Positions 7,612 through 13,804 of a stretch of DNA of 30,044 bases are shown here, piece after piece. The stretch covers positions 1-30,044 of IMG/VR virus record IMGVR_UViG_3300028372_000326. One strand, given 5' to 3'. The notes beneath the pieces are model-generated. The model was not told the DNA's origin. It ran no database searches and worked only from the letters and a program-made list of their open reading frames with translations. The position numbers and the translations under genes were made by a program. The stretch comes from a virus. Numbering within the stretch: the first letter of the stretch is position 1; each line of letters begins with the position of its first letter.

Positions 7612-7983
7612 TTATTTATTATTTAGTTTTATAAGTTCAGCTCGAGTAATCGCCTCAAGGTTCTTCACATCATCGTTGTACACATCGCCGTCAAGGTGGT
7701 ATATAACGTGTCCAGCGGGTACTTCACCATAGGCTTGCATATATACCCAGCGGGCGTGCTTCATGCGCTTCTTAGGGGCGTACTGTATGTAGTAGCCGTC
7801 TTTATGCTTCTGCATCCCTCCCTTCCAGCAAGGATGCTTCTCCATCACTTGTGTACCGTCAAAACTCGTTCGGTTCGCGGGGTTGCCTTTCGCGTACTGG
7901 TTGCCTTTCAGCATCTCGCTGTTGAATTGCCTCCCGCTATTATTTCCTGTAGTGAATTTTCCAGTCGCATCCTTCCGCATCAT
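7612..7983 (-). CDS. HNH endonuclease, homing type
   Basis: The 123-residue protein ends with GHVIYHLDGDVYNDDVKNLE, the H...D...N signature of HNH_3 nucleases (normally 'vHHiDgdk.NN..eNLe'). The first His of the usual pair is Tyr here (IYHLDGD), though the catalytic-type His is kept. The Gly/Asn/Lys-rich N-terminus (GNQYAKGNPANR) is common in free-standing phage HNH proteins. It overlaps the upstream gene by ATGA. It is probably a mobile intronless homing nuclease, or a domesticated one given its coupled position inside the operon. Confidence 0.75.
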   Translation of the reverse strand: MMRKDATGKFTTGNNSGRQFNSEMLKGNQYAKGNPANRTSFDGTQVMEKHPCWKGGMQKHKDGYYIQYAPKKRMKHARWVYMQAYGEVPAGHVIYHLDGDVYNDDVKNLEAITRAELIKLNNK

Positions 7984-8333
7984 TTTTTTTCAATGAATCG
8001 GTCAATATCAACAGCTTCACTCACTCCAGTCACTCGGTACTTCAGCGTACTTGCCTCCCACGGTACTGGCGCGTTCTCGCTACTCTTGGCAAAGTACACG
8101 TACAGCTCGAAACTCTCGAAAAAATCTTCAGGTATTTCTTTAATGTCCCCACGGTCAAACCATTCTTCGCCGTTCATCGTTCCAATACCCAGCATACGCA
8201 ATTTACCTTTTTCAAACATGATTGACTCGCCTAGAATCACGCCGTTCTCAAGTACATCCAGCTCCAAAAAGTCTTGCTGTTCATCTTCCAGCTTTATAAG
8301 TGCTACTACTTCCTGCTCAAGTCTGTAATCCAT
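7980..8333 (-). CDS. Hypothetical protein
   Basis: A 117-residue acidic protein, predominantly beta (FLELDVLENGVILGES, FELYVYFAKSS). No family is recognised. The start follows the leader AAATATAACT without Shine-Dalgarno, and the stop overlaps the HNH gene start by 4 nt. It contains one Trp-rich turn (GEEWFDRGD). Confidence 0.65.
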   Translation of the reverse strand: MDYRLEQEVVALIKLEDEQQDFLELDVLENGVILGESIMFEKGKLRMLGIGTMNGEEWFDRGDIKEIPEDFFESFELYVYFAKSSENAPVPWEASTLKYRVTGVSEAVDIDRFIEKK

Positions 8334-8335
8334 AG

Positions 8336-8515
8336 TTATATTTTTAATTTATCAAGTGCTTCAAACGTCCCTTCAAACTGTGGCATCTCGGGTATAACTC
8401 GTACCTTCAGCTGTCCCTTGTTCTTCAATATCTTTATGGTCTTGGCTACATTCTCGGGTGCTACCGTGTCGTAGCGTTCCTGCCTGTCGGCATCAATGCT
8501 ATAGATTGTGGTCAT
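8336..8515 (-). CDS. Small protein sharing a C-terminal peptide with the 9287 gene
   Basis: A 59-residue frame from ATG 8515 to TAA 8336, coupled by ATGA to the 257-residue gene upstream. The N-terminus is alpha/beta (TIYSIDADRQERYDT). The tail MPQFEGTFEALDKLKI is nearly the same as the tail MPLFEGTREALDKLTI of the gene at 9287-9583, and the DNA matches at 39 of 45 positions (8345-8389 against 9299-9343). This suggests a duplicated C-terminal module. The function is unknown. Confidence 0.65.
   Translation of the reverse strand: MTTIYSIDADRQERYDTVAPENVAKTIKILKNKGQLKVRVIPEMPQFEGTFEALDKLKI
8345..8389. repeat. 45-bp duplicated tail segment, copy 1
   Basis: Matches 9299-9343 at 39 of 45 positions, in the same orientation and reading frame. 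It encodes the shared peptide tail of two neighbouring leftward genes. Confidence 0.6.
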
Positions 8516-9285
8516 ACAAGTGAAAATGTTGTGCGTAGCAATACTGGCACGCGGTTAATAATTTCGGCTTTTTTCTTGGCAATGTGTCGCTCCAGCCGTG
8601 TCTTGTAGTAGTACCTTGCACTGCTCATCGCCTCCATATAGACTTCAGTCTTTTCAATCGGGTACTCAGTCTCGACAAATCCCCAACATGAATCCAGTAC
8701 ATCGCCTTCTTCATCCTCGATACTGTAGCCGTAGATACTGCCTTCACAAATAGCAGCTAGATACGCCACACGCTCGGTCATACGCTCATCAATCCATTGC
8801 ACTTGCTTCTTACTCATAGCCTTGCCCCACATTTTGCGCGCCTCGGCCTTGCTTATGTAGATGAATCCAGCTTGCCCGCTATCCCATTGGCATGAAAATC
8901 CGCTGGTTCGCATAGTAATCCCGCCGTGTTCATATACATAAATCGGCATCATTATCAGCTCGGCATCCATCCATTTTTGCACTAGCTCCTCGGCTCGCTC
9001 CATTGTAATCATGTCATCATAGCCTTGGTCATAATCCTCAAGGTAGTGACTCTCAGCTAGTGACTTGTATTTTTCTGCAATCTCATTGTGGTACTGCTCC
9101 AGTACGTGCGCCATAAACTCATCGCCTCTGCCTTCAGTTTCAAACAAATTGTAGCCGTTCCACTTGCCGTAGGTATGAAACGGTTCGGGGTTGGTAAAGT
9201 CCTCACTAAAATCTCGCCCGCCGTCATAGTCGGGGTGAATTTTTACAGTCAGTCCCTTGTATTGTGTTGTTTCAATAGTTTCCAT
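8512..9285 (-). CDS. Hypothetical phage protein
   Basis: At 257 residues this is the largest protein of the promoter-proximal half of the leftward operon. It has an aromatic, Gly-rich middle (YEHGGITMRTSGFSCQWDSG) followed by GFIYISKAEA. A similar 'hGG/S...C.WDSGQ.G.iy' stretch recurs in phage and conjugative-plasmid proteins of unknown role. The C-terminus is helical and basic (LERHIAKKKAEI). It has no membrane segment. Its place among early genes suggests a host-interaction role, but this is inference. Confidence 0.7.
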   Translation of the reverse strand: METIETTQYKGLTVKIHPDYDGGRDFSEDFTNPEPFHTYGKWNGYNLFETEGRGDEFMAHVLEQYHNEIAEKYKSLAESHYLEDYDQGYDDMITMERAEELVQKWMDAELIMMPIYVYEHGGITMRTSGFSCQWDSGQAGFIYISKAEARKMWGKAMSKKQVQWIDERMTERVAYLAAICEGSIYGYSIEDEEGDVLDSCWGFVETEYPIEKTEVYMEAMSSARYYYKTRLERHIAKKKAEIINRVPVLLRTTFSLV

Positions 9286-9286
9286 A

Positions 9287-9583
9287 TTATCGTATAGTTA
9301 ATTTATCAAGTGCTTCCCGCGTTCCTTCAAATAGTGGCATCTCCTCGGCCTCATGTTCTGGTACTCCTGCCCACTCCAGTAGCAATACATCGCCCGCCTC
9401 AATATGCTCGGCTAGTTCCTGTAGCTCGGCAATCTCGCCGTAACTTATACGCTCGGCCTCAATTTCGCCGCGAAAATATTCTAGTTTCGCCTGTATTTTC
9501 TCCCAACAGTTATCGCATGTATCGTTGTTAAATCGTTGCATACTACTCGCTGCACATTCTTCAAACTTACAATATTTAGCCAT
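9287..9583 (-). CDS. Small protein with N-terminal Cys cluster and shared tail
   Basis: The 98-residue protein starts with four cysteines (CKFEEC, then CDNC) that could bind zinc. An acidic helix (LEYFRGEIEAERISYGEI) follows, then the tail MPLFEGTREALDKLTI shared with the 8336-8515 gene. The start follows an A/T leader (TATATAACT). It is separated from the next gene by 1 bp. The function is unknown. Confidence 0.65.
   Translation of the reverse strand: MAKYCKFEECAASSMQRFNNDTCDNCWEKIQAKLEYFRGEIEAERISYGEIAELQELAEHIEAGDVLLLEWAGVPEHEAEEMPLFEGTREALDKLTIR
9299..9343. repeat. 45-bp duplicated tail segment, copy 2
   Basis: Partner of 8345-8389. It lies within the 3' end of the 9287-9583 gene and encodes its tail peptide. 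The first 18 bases are identical in both copies. Confidence 0.6.
9463..9475. repeat. Palindromic repeat TTTCGCCGCGAAA (coding copy)
   Basis: Identical to the 11389 copy but inside the 9287-9583 gene. Flanking bases extend the symmetry (ATTTCGCCGCGAAAAT). Confidence 0.4.
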
Positions 9584-9592
9584 AGTTATATA

Positions 9593-9760
9593 TTAATCAG
9601 GTAATACCAGCATGAATCCAAATAGCACTATTATGCCTAGAATCATGCAAGCAATCCCGCTTATAATTTCAATCACCAGCTCGCGCCGTTGCGCTTGCTT
9701 GTATGGTCTAGTCTTTCGTGCGCGCATCTCGGCTCGCGCTTGTTGTTCTAGTGTTTGCAT
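9593..9760 (-). CDS. Small single-pass membrane protein
   Basis: The 55-residue frame from ATG 9760 has a basic, Arg/Gln-rich N-terminus (ARAEMRARKTRPYKQAQRR). A hydrophobic helix at about 28-52 (VIEIISGIACMILGIIVLFG) follows, then the end LVLPD. The positive-inside rule places the N-terminus in the cytoplasm. It lies between two unknown early genes. It could be a superinfection or membrane-targeting protein, but no family is recognised. Confidence 0.65.
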   Translation of the reverse strand: MQTLEQQARAEMRARKTRPYKQAQRRELVIEIISGIACMILGIIVLFGFMLVLPD

Positions 9761-9762
9761 AT

Positions 9763-10035
9763 TTAGTCGTTAAAATTATCAATTTCTTCCTGCTTTGCAT
9801 CAATTTCGTCATTCACTTCAGAAAGTAGCGCGTCATTATAATCAGTATGCCCGCATCGGTAGGCCGTGGGGTCTACCTCCTCCAGTACTCGCGCGGGTTG
9901 GTACGTCATGCCTAGAATCTCAACATCTCCAGCGGTTTCATTTAGATGGTCGTTGTACTCGTCATCGTTCTCGTTGTTCTCCAGCTCATAGGCTCGCGCC
10001 TGTAATGCCTCCAGCTCCTGCTTTAATTCATCCAT
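9763..10035 (-). CDS. Acidic coiled-coil protein
   Basis: The 90-residue protein is strongly acidic (about one third Asp/Glu), with helical ends (ELKQELEALQARAYELE and LSEVNDEIDAKQEEI) around a middle GMTYQPARVLEEVDP. The shape, a small acidic helical pair, is like that of DNA-mimic or anti-host early proteins, but there is no specific match. It ends 2 bp before the start of the membrane-protein gene. Confidence 0.65.
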   Translation of the reverse strand: MDELKQELEALQARAYELENNENDDEYNDHLNETAGDVEILGMTYQPARVLEEVDPTAYRCGHTDYNDALLSEVNDEIDAKQEEIDNFND

Positions 10036-10039
10036 AGTG

Positions 10040-10237
10040 CTATTTTATATTTTTAAGTAATTGCTCGCCCGCCTCGTAGGTTGTCGCCGTCAATACGGTG
10101 CTATGGTCTTTTATTCTCGTTTGTCTATCGAATCGTTCCGCGTCATAGTAGTTCGGGGTAGAATATAGCAATGTCACTGCTACGCCTCCAGCATCCACCA
10201 TATACACGTAGTACGTGTAGCCGTCCTTTAAGCTCAT
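10040..10237 (-). CDS. Hypothetical small protein
   Basis: A 65-residue protein with strands rich in Tyr and Val (YTYYVYMVDAGGVAVTLLY) and a C-terminal helix (YEAGEQLLKNIK). The start overlaps the upstream gene by ATGA. The function is unknown. Confidence 0.65.
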   Translation of the reverse strand: MSLKDGYTYYVYMVDAGGVAVTLLYSTPNYYDAERFDRQTRIKDHSTVLTATTYEAGEQLLKNIK

Positions 10238-10413
10238 AGGCTTGCATTTTTAGCCTCCTCGCGCTCGTTCCAGCTCTTTGCAATGTCGGGTTGGCTCAAG
10301 CACTCGCACGCGATAAACTCGCCCATAGTGTCGCGTATTTCCTCGCAATGCTCCAGCGCCTCGGCCTCGCTCCAAAACATTAGCCCATCGCCTGTTATAT
10401 ATAGTTCAATCAT
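10234..10413 (-). CDS. Hypothetical small protein
   Basis: A 59-residue acidic frame from ATG 10413 to TGA 10234 that fills the gap between two genes and overlaps the next by 4 nt. It contains three Cys (EHCEEIRD and IACECLSQP), perhaps redox- or metal-related. The body is helical. The function is unknown. Confidence 0.6.
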   Translation of the reverse strand: MIELYITGDGLMFWSEAEALEHCEEIRDTMGEFIACECLSQPDIAKSWNEREEAKNASL

Positions 10414-10415
10414 AT

Positions 10416-10568
10416 CTATAATTTTTTAGCTAGTAATATCGCCGTTACATGGTCACTCAATACTTTTATAGTGCTATGTCCTGTGTTTAAGTCCTTGACT
10501 GTAATTTTATTGCTCCATGGCTCTACAATAATAGAAAAGCCGTTTTTTATAGTTTTGTAGCCTTCCAT
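10416..10568 (-). CDS. Hypothetical small protein
   Basis: A 50-residue frame from ATG 10568 to TAG 10416, basic and mostly beta (FSIIVEPWSNKITVKDL) with a C-terminal helix. It lies 2 bp from the next gene and 4 bp from the previous one. The leader is AATTAATTAT. The function is unknown. Confidence 0.6.
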   Translation of the reverse strand: MEGYKTIKNGFSIIVEPWSNKITVKDLNTGHSTIKVLSDHVTAILLAKKL

Positions 10569-10572
10569 ATAA

Positions 10573-10848
10573 TTAGTTTAATTCCGCGAATTTATAAATG
10601 CCCTCGTTTAATTTTTTAGTAGTCTCGGCCTTGGTTTCGCCTAGAAAAATATTGCGGTATTTTCCTGTAGTCGTTGAATATTCCCACTTTTGCGAATCAA
10701 TCAGAATCTGCCCGCCTCCAAATGGTACAAATGCGATAACACTCGCATAGCTTTGAAAATAGCGCCCCTCGGGTGTATAAATCACAAATTGGTTCACAAC
10801 AGCACGCCCGCTATTATTTTGGATATTTTCTACTTTTGTTTTTTGCAT
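10573..10848 (-). CDS. Conserved phage protein of unknown function
   Basis: ATG 10848 gives 91 residues (MQKTKVENIQN); an upstream in-frame ATG at 10920 overlaps no gene but adds a basic lead unlike coding sequence. The pattern of FQSYASVIAFV, then ILIDSQKWEYSTTTGKY, then FLGE and EGIYKF is one I recall from many small phage proteins near ArdC-like genes, none with known function. It is the second gene of the leftward operon. Confidence 0.65.
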   Translation of the reverse strand: MQKTKVENIQNNSGRAVVNQFVIYTPEGRYFQSYASVIAFVPFGGGQILIDSQKWEYSTTTGKYRNIFLGETKAETTKKLNEGIYKFAELN

Positions 10849-10931
10849 ATAGTTTATATTTTTATTTTTAATTTTGTGCCGTGGCACGTTGCAAGGCTTG
10901 AAAAGTTCCAGCCCTGCCACTTGCTACGCCT

Positions 10932-11249
10932 CTAGTATTTATTATCTAGGCAATTATTGTCTAGCGCCTCGGGTGCTTTGTCTACTGGTAAAAGTTCCAC
11001 TTGTTCAATGTTGAAAAGTACAAAATGGCGCGGTGCTATTCCTGAATCTGTTTTCTTTTTCTTGTCTACTGTTACGAATGTTCGCGCGTGTGTCCCCTTG
11101 CTACCTCTTTTTACTTTATAGCCCGCTTGCCTCCACTGTAAGAATGTAGCCCACTCGGGTGACTTAAAGCCCGCCATGCGTAAAAAAATTACGTTGTACC
11201 CTTGGTATTCTAGTCCCGTAGTTTTGTTATATGGTGTAATCGTTGACAT
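10932..11249 (-). CDS. ArdC N-terminal-domain-like protein (anti-restriction type)
   Basis: The 105-residue protein matches the ssDNA-binding N-terminal domain of ArdC (DUF1738): W33 followed by TFLQW (35-39), then VKRGSKGT (46-53), then FVLFNIEQ (76-83). Full ArdC is about 300 residues with a C-terminal metallopeptidase, which is absent here. ArdC protects incoming plasmid ssDNA from restriction. As first gene behind the leftward promoter it would be made earliest, as expected of an anti-defence function. Whether the isolated domain protects DNA is unknown. Confidence 0.65.
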   Translation of the reverse strand: MSTITPYNKTTGLEYQGYNVIFLRMAGFKSPEWATFLQWRQAGYKVKRGSKGTHARTFVTVDKKKKTDSGIAPRHFVLFNIEQVELLPVDKAPEALDNNCLDNKY

Positions 11250-11299
11250 ATTTTAATATTTTTATTTTTATATTTTGCCTTTACTTCTCTACTTCCTCT

Positions 11300-11328
11300 A
11301 TAGTATCATAGCCACAATAATAATGCAA
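11300..11328 (-). promoter_or_regulatory. Leftward early promoter, sigma70 type
   Basis: On the minus strand TTGCAT (11323-11328) and TACTAT (11300-11305) are separated by 17 bp, and a TG one base upstream of the -10 makes it an extended -10. Transcription would start near 11293 and leave a leader of about 44 nt before the ArdC-N-like gene. It is the only strong promoter seen for the whole leftward operon. Confidence 0.75.
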
Positions 11329-11388
11329 CACTTATACACACTATATAACATTGCTATACAACAATGCTACGCTGTCAAGCTGCTTATA

Positions 11389-11401
11389 TTTCGCCGCGAA
11401 A
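11389..11401. repeat. Palindromic repeat TTTCGCCGCGAAA (control-region copy)
   Basis: This copy lies about 60 bp upstream of the leftward -35 hexamer and next to the ATATACCC repeats, a good position for a regulator- or initiator-binding site. A related even palindrome TTCGCTCGCGAA lies at 12167-12178. Confidence 0.45.
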
Positions 11402-11423
11402 ATCGGGAAAAATACTTTTTAAT

Positions 11424-11474
11424 ATATACCCAAATATACCCGAATCGCGCGCGCTAAATACCGAAAATATACCC
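11424..11474 (+). repeat. Three direct ATATACCC repeats (iteron-like)
   Basis: Copies of ATATACCC lie at 11424-11431, 11434-11441 and 11467-11474; the last two share a further flanking A and G. They sit in AT-rich DNA beside GCGCGCGC. Short direct repeats in a non-coding region between divergent operons resemble iterons, but three copies are few. Confidence 0.4.
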
Positions 11475-11944
11475 GTTGCGCCTATCGCCTATAATAGATA
11501 TAAATAGCCTTATAAATAACTGTATTAATCGGGGAGGCCCGCGCTCTGAACATACATAAAAGAATATATAACCCTAGTGTATAGAATAGCCGTTGATAGT
11601 TTCGCCCCGCAATATAAAGCTATAACCCCAGCCCGCGCGCTAGATACATTTATAAACAATCTTATTTATATATTCATTAATACAAGTGTAGAAACATAAT
11701 CATTGTAGCTTTGTTCTCTCCTTGTGGTTACGAGTCCCCGCTTTATACCATAAATACACGCTCGAGCCCTTATAAACAAGGCTATTTTGTCCCTTGTCGC
11801 CCTTGTTTGCCTTGCTTTTATTGCTTTACTGGAGGCATTAATGCAGCTAGTAGCCTATAGTTTACCGTTTAGGGGTGGCAGTAGTAGGTACACACAAAAA
11901 TATATATATAAATACCCACACACACACGCAAATTGTAACGAAAA

Positions 11945-11990
11945 TTGTAAAAAACCCTTACAAACCAACACCATCGTTGGGGTTTTCTTG
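11945..11990. other. Two adjacent inverted repeats
   Basis: TTGTAA (11945-11950) pairs with TTACAA (11958-11963). Just downstream a CCAAC/GTTGG stem with a 6-nt loop is followed by GGTTTTC. AATTGTAA also occurs just before, at 11931. The second stem could be a weak rightward terminator; otherwise these are binding sites of unknown use. Confidence 0.35.
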
Positions 11991-12345
11991 GCTTTCCTTC
12001 GCTTAACCACCCGGTGCTATATGACCAAAATGAAAAACTGTATAGCAGAGCGCACCTAGAAAACTTTCCCCTACGGTAGAAAAAAACTTTATATGGCTTA
12101 AAATAAGGGTATCTTGGAATCACTGTTTCCCTGTATCTATAGGTAGAAAGGTAGCGCCAGAAGCTGTTCGCTCGCGAAAGGTGGTATACATCTCATAATA
12201 TCGTCCAGTCATCGAGCGTTGTATTCACTGCTTCTTCTAGTTGGCTTCACGCGAAGATGTGCGGAAACTAGGTATCGCTTTTTCTTACTTAGATTCGGGC
12301 TTAGTTAAAAAAACAGTGCGGGATTTCCGTAGGTAGAGTTTAACT

Positions 12346-12356
12346 TATGGTAGAAT
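12346..12356 (+). promoter_or_regulatory. Rightward promoter giving a leaderless mRNA
   Basis: TATGG-TAGAAT is an extended -10 with hexamer at 12351-12356. The ATG at 12363 begins 6 nt after it, so transcription should start at or within a base of the start codon. No good -35 is seen. The same geometry occurs at 16288-16300 and 21194-21207. Confidence 0.6.
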
Positions 12357-12362
12357 TGGGGT

Positions 12363-12566
12363 ATGATAAAAGAGATTGAAGACTTGAAACATATTGGGGA
12401 TTGGGTTGATGGGAAGTTGGTCTGTCGGCCTGACTGTCCTAGTTCTGCCCATAAAAAAGATGTGCCGGATTTCGACCTGCCGGATGTGTCGGGTGAGAGT
12501 GCGCCAGCGAAACCTCGGGTGCATCGTGGGCCGGGTGATAATACTTGTGTAAGTTGCGAAGGGTAG
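12363..12566 (+). CDS. Small protein with two Cys pairs
   Basis: The 67-residue product of a probably leaderless gene. CRPDC near the middle and CVSC at the C-terminus could bind one zinc ion. The region between is Pro-, Asp- and Ser-rich and likely unstructured. It is followed 1 bp later by the next gene. The function is unknown. Confidence 0.65.
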   Translation: MIKEIEDLKHIGDWVDGKLVCRPDCPSSAHKKDVPDFDLPDVSGESAPAKPRVHRGPGDNTCVSCEG

Positions 12567-12567
12567 T

Positions 12568-12744
12568 ATGGAACACTCTGTTTGGACTATCTACAACAGT
12601 TTGCATCAGCCGAGCGATTGGCGGTTCTTTCGGACGCGCAAAGAGTGTCAGGCAGAGATTAATCGAATCTTCAAAGGGTTTCCGAGTATCATAAAGCTCG
12701 GCGATATTAGGCCGGTGAAGGTGGAAATAAAATTTGATGTATGA
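12568..12744 (+). CDS. Hypothetical small protein
   Basis: A 58-residue frame from ATG 12568 to TGA 12742-12744, linked to the next gene by ATGA. It is basic and aromatic (SVWTIYNSLHQPSDWRFFRTR) with a helix (KECQAEINRIFKGF) and a final strand (KVEIKFDV). The fold could be a small alpha/beta domain. The function is unknown. Confidence 0.65.
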   Translation: MEHSVWTIYNSLHQPSDWRFFRTRKECQAEINRIFKGFPSIIKLGDIRPVKVEIKFDV

Positions 12745-12989
12745 TTAAGTCACCCTACGAGGAGAGCTTCAATGATTTGCGGGTAATCGCTTTGATGGAG
12801 ACCGAGCCGATGTCTAATTCGTATGCTCAGATTATGCTCACCAAGGAGCAGAAGCTACAGATGCTGAATTTGCTAGAGAGCTTTTTTGTTCACCCAGAGG
12901 AAGGTGGGTTTATTGTTCCAGCGCTAGAAGTGCCGATTTTCATAGAGGATGTGAAGGATGATTATACGCAAGCAGAAATAGAGGCATGA
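12741..12989 (+). CDS. Hypothetical small protein
   Basis: An 82-residue acidic protein, with a helix containing TKEQKLQMLNLLESFF and a strand-rich end (GGFIVPALEVPIFIEDV). It overlaps both neighbours by 4 nt, so it is translationally coupled to the HIT gene downstream. No family is recognised. Confidence 0.65.
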   Translation: MIKSPYEESFNDLRVIALMETEPMSNSYAQIMLTKEQKLQMLNLLESFFVHPEEGGFIVPALEVPIFIEDVKDDYTQAEIEA

Positions 12990-13369
12990 AAAATAAATCG
13001 AATATGGCGACAAAATTACGGAGTGCGGCTACTTGGGAGCGTTACCAGCATGAGCCTCAAAGACCGGCTGGCAATTGCTTTATGTGTGAGATAGAGGCGA
13101 TGACGGTTATCACTGAGTTCACTCATTGGCGGTTGATTGAGAATAACTATCCGTATGATGCGGTAGCTGAGGTTCACCACATGCTCGTGCTGAAAGCTCA
13201 TGCCTCTTTTGATGAAGGAGTAAGTGAGGCTGCTAAAGAGGAGCTTGGTCTGATTAATGCGGCGTTTGAGGAAGGTGGTGAGTACGACTGCATCATGCAG
13301 AACTATCCGGTTGGTCAGTCACAGCCGCAGCACCTGCACTATCATTTATTGACTTGGAAGCGTGTATAA
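12986..13369 (+). CDS. HIT-family (histidine triad) nucleotide hydrolase/transferase-like protein
   Basis: The 127-residue protein ends with HLHYHLL (116-122), an exact H-x-H-x-H-x-x histidine triad whose central His is the nucleophile in Hint, Fhit and GalT relatives. CFMC at 31-34 matches the zinc-binding CxxC of GalT-like HIT proteins, and NNYPYD (53-58) is the conserved nucleotide-binding stretch. Family members hydrolyse dinucleoside polyphosphates or AMP conjugates, or transfer NMP groups. In a phage it might clear alarmone or nucleotide signals, or be a nucleotide-metabolism helper. It may start at an internal ATG, 13004. Confidence 0.85.
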   Translation: MKNKSNMATKLRSAATWERYQHEPQRPAGNCFMCEIEAMTVITEFTHWRLIENNYPYDAVAEVHHMLVLKAHASFDEGVSEAAKEELGLINAAFEEGGEYDCIMQNYPVGQSQPQHLHYHLLTWKRV

Positions 13370-13370
13370 T
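13365..13370 (+). promoter_or_regulatory. Possible internal promoter -10 (TATAAT)
   Basis: A perfect TATAAT overlaps the HIT stop codon and lies 31 bp before the next ATG. No matching -35 at normal spacing is seen and the TG lies one base too close. It could drive the two zinc-protein genes downstream, which have the only strong Shine-Dalgarno of the window. Confidence 0.35.
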
Positions 13371-13401
13371 AAAAGTAGACGTTCAACCACAGGAGGAGAC
13401 C

Positions 13402-13575
13402 ATGGATGACCAACCGTTCTTACCACTTGATGAAAGGTTTCGTAACGCCGAGCAATTTTCACTGGACTTGGAAATACCGAAACCACAACCGCACTCGCCG
13501 GACTACGTGATGACCGGGGGATGCCCACACCACAGAGTATTCGTGTACGGCTGTCCGTATTGCAACCCACGATGA
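13402..13575 (+). CDS. Small zinc-knuckle protein
   Basis: ATG 13402 is set by AGGAGGAG at 13391-13398, the one canonical Shine-Dalgarno of the window, and gives 57 residues. The C-terminus has CPHHR and CPYC, a two-pair zinc site. The N-terminal half is acidic, Pro-rich and probably flexible (MDDQPFLPLDERF). The end overlaps the next gene by 4 nt. The function is unknown. Confidence 0.7.
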   Translation: MDDQPFLPLDERFRNAEQFSLDLEIPKPQPHSPDYVMTGGCPHHRVFVYGCPYCNPR

Positions 13576-13700
13576 GATGCGCTCGCTGTCATGCGGTGAT
13601 ACCCGCCGGTGGTGAGTACACGCACAAGGGATTGCATTTCCACACCATCGAGTGTCTCATCGAGTACTTTTTACATCGAAAGGGGGTGACTAAATCTTGA
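13572..13700 (+). CDS. Small LIM/TRASH-like zinc-finger protein
   Basis: A 42-residue frame starting MRCARCHAVIPAGGEY. The C-x2-C, then HFH and a downstream Cys (HTIEC), match one treble-clef zinc finger of the kind found in small phage and PARP-type fingers. It is coupled to the upstream zinc protein by ATGA and followed by a strong terminator 23 bp downstream. The function is unknown. Confidence 0.65.
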   Translation: MRCARCHAVIPAGGEYTHKGLHFHTIECLIEYFLHRKGVTKS

Positions 13701-13722
13701 CTGCTAGGAACAGACTAGCTAG

Positions 13723-13755
13723 GGAGGGGACAAATTGTACCCCTCCTTTTCTTTA
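13723..13755 (+). terminator. Strong intrinsic terminator
   Basis: GGAGGGG (13723-13729) and CCCCTCC (13740-13746) form a perfect 7-bp GC-rich stem with a 10-nt loop, followed at once by TTTTCTTT. It ends the 12363-13700 operon. Confidence 0.9.
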
Positions 13756-13789
13756 CCCCCACCTCTGTATATACATGTATAGCGAGATA

Positions 13790-13798
13790 TGATATAAT
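13790..13798 (+). promoter_or_regulatory. Extended -10 promoter for the structured RNA
   Basis: TG-A-TATAAT is a perfect extended -10 (hexamer 13793-13798); no clear -35 is seen. Transcription would start near 13805, at the first base of the first stem of the structured region. The terminator just upstream isolates this unit from the previous operon. Confidence 0.75.
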
Positions 13799-13804
13799 GG
13801 ACGG

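Larger units (their letters stand above)
11250..12362. other. 1.1-kb non-coding control region, candidate origin
   Basis: No protein-like frame exists on either strand; the few open frames are short with implausible composition. The region lies between divergent operons and is AT-rich, with islands such as GCGCGCGC (11446-11453). It holds the leftward promoter (11300-11328), three ATATACCC repeats (11424-11474), palindromes (11389, 12167), the arms CATTG/CAATG at 11349-11367, TTGTAA/TTACAA at 11945-11963 and the rightward -10 at 12351. These are features of a phage regulatory and replication-start region, but origin function is inferred. Confidence 0.5.

Noticed and set aside
11275-12123. Open frames at 11275-11457 (+), 11787-12059 (+) and 11869-12123 (-)
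   Set aside because: Their products are rich in rare Tyr/Cys/Ile runs, lack any domain pattern, and do not match the operon spacing seen elsewhere; they are treated as chance frames in AT-rich DNA.
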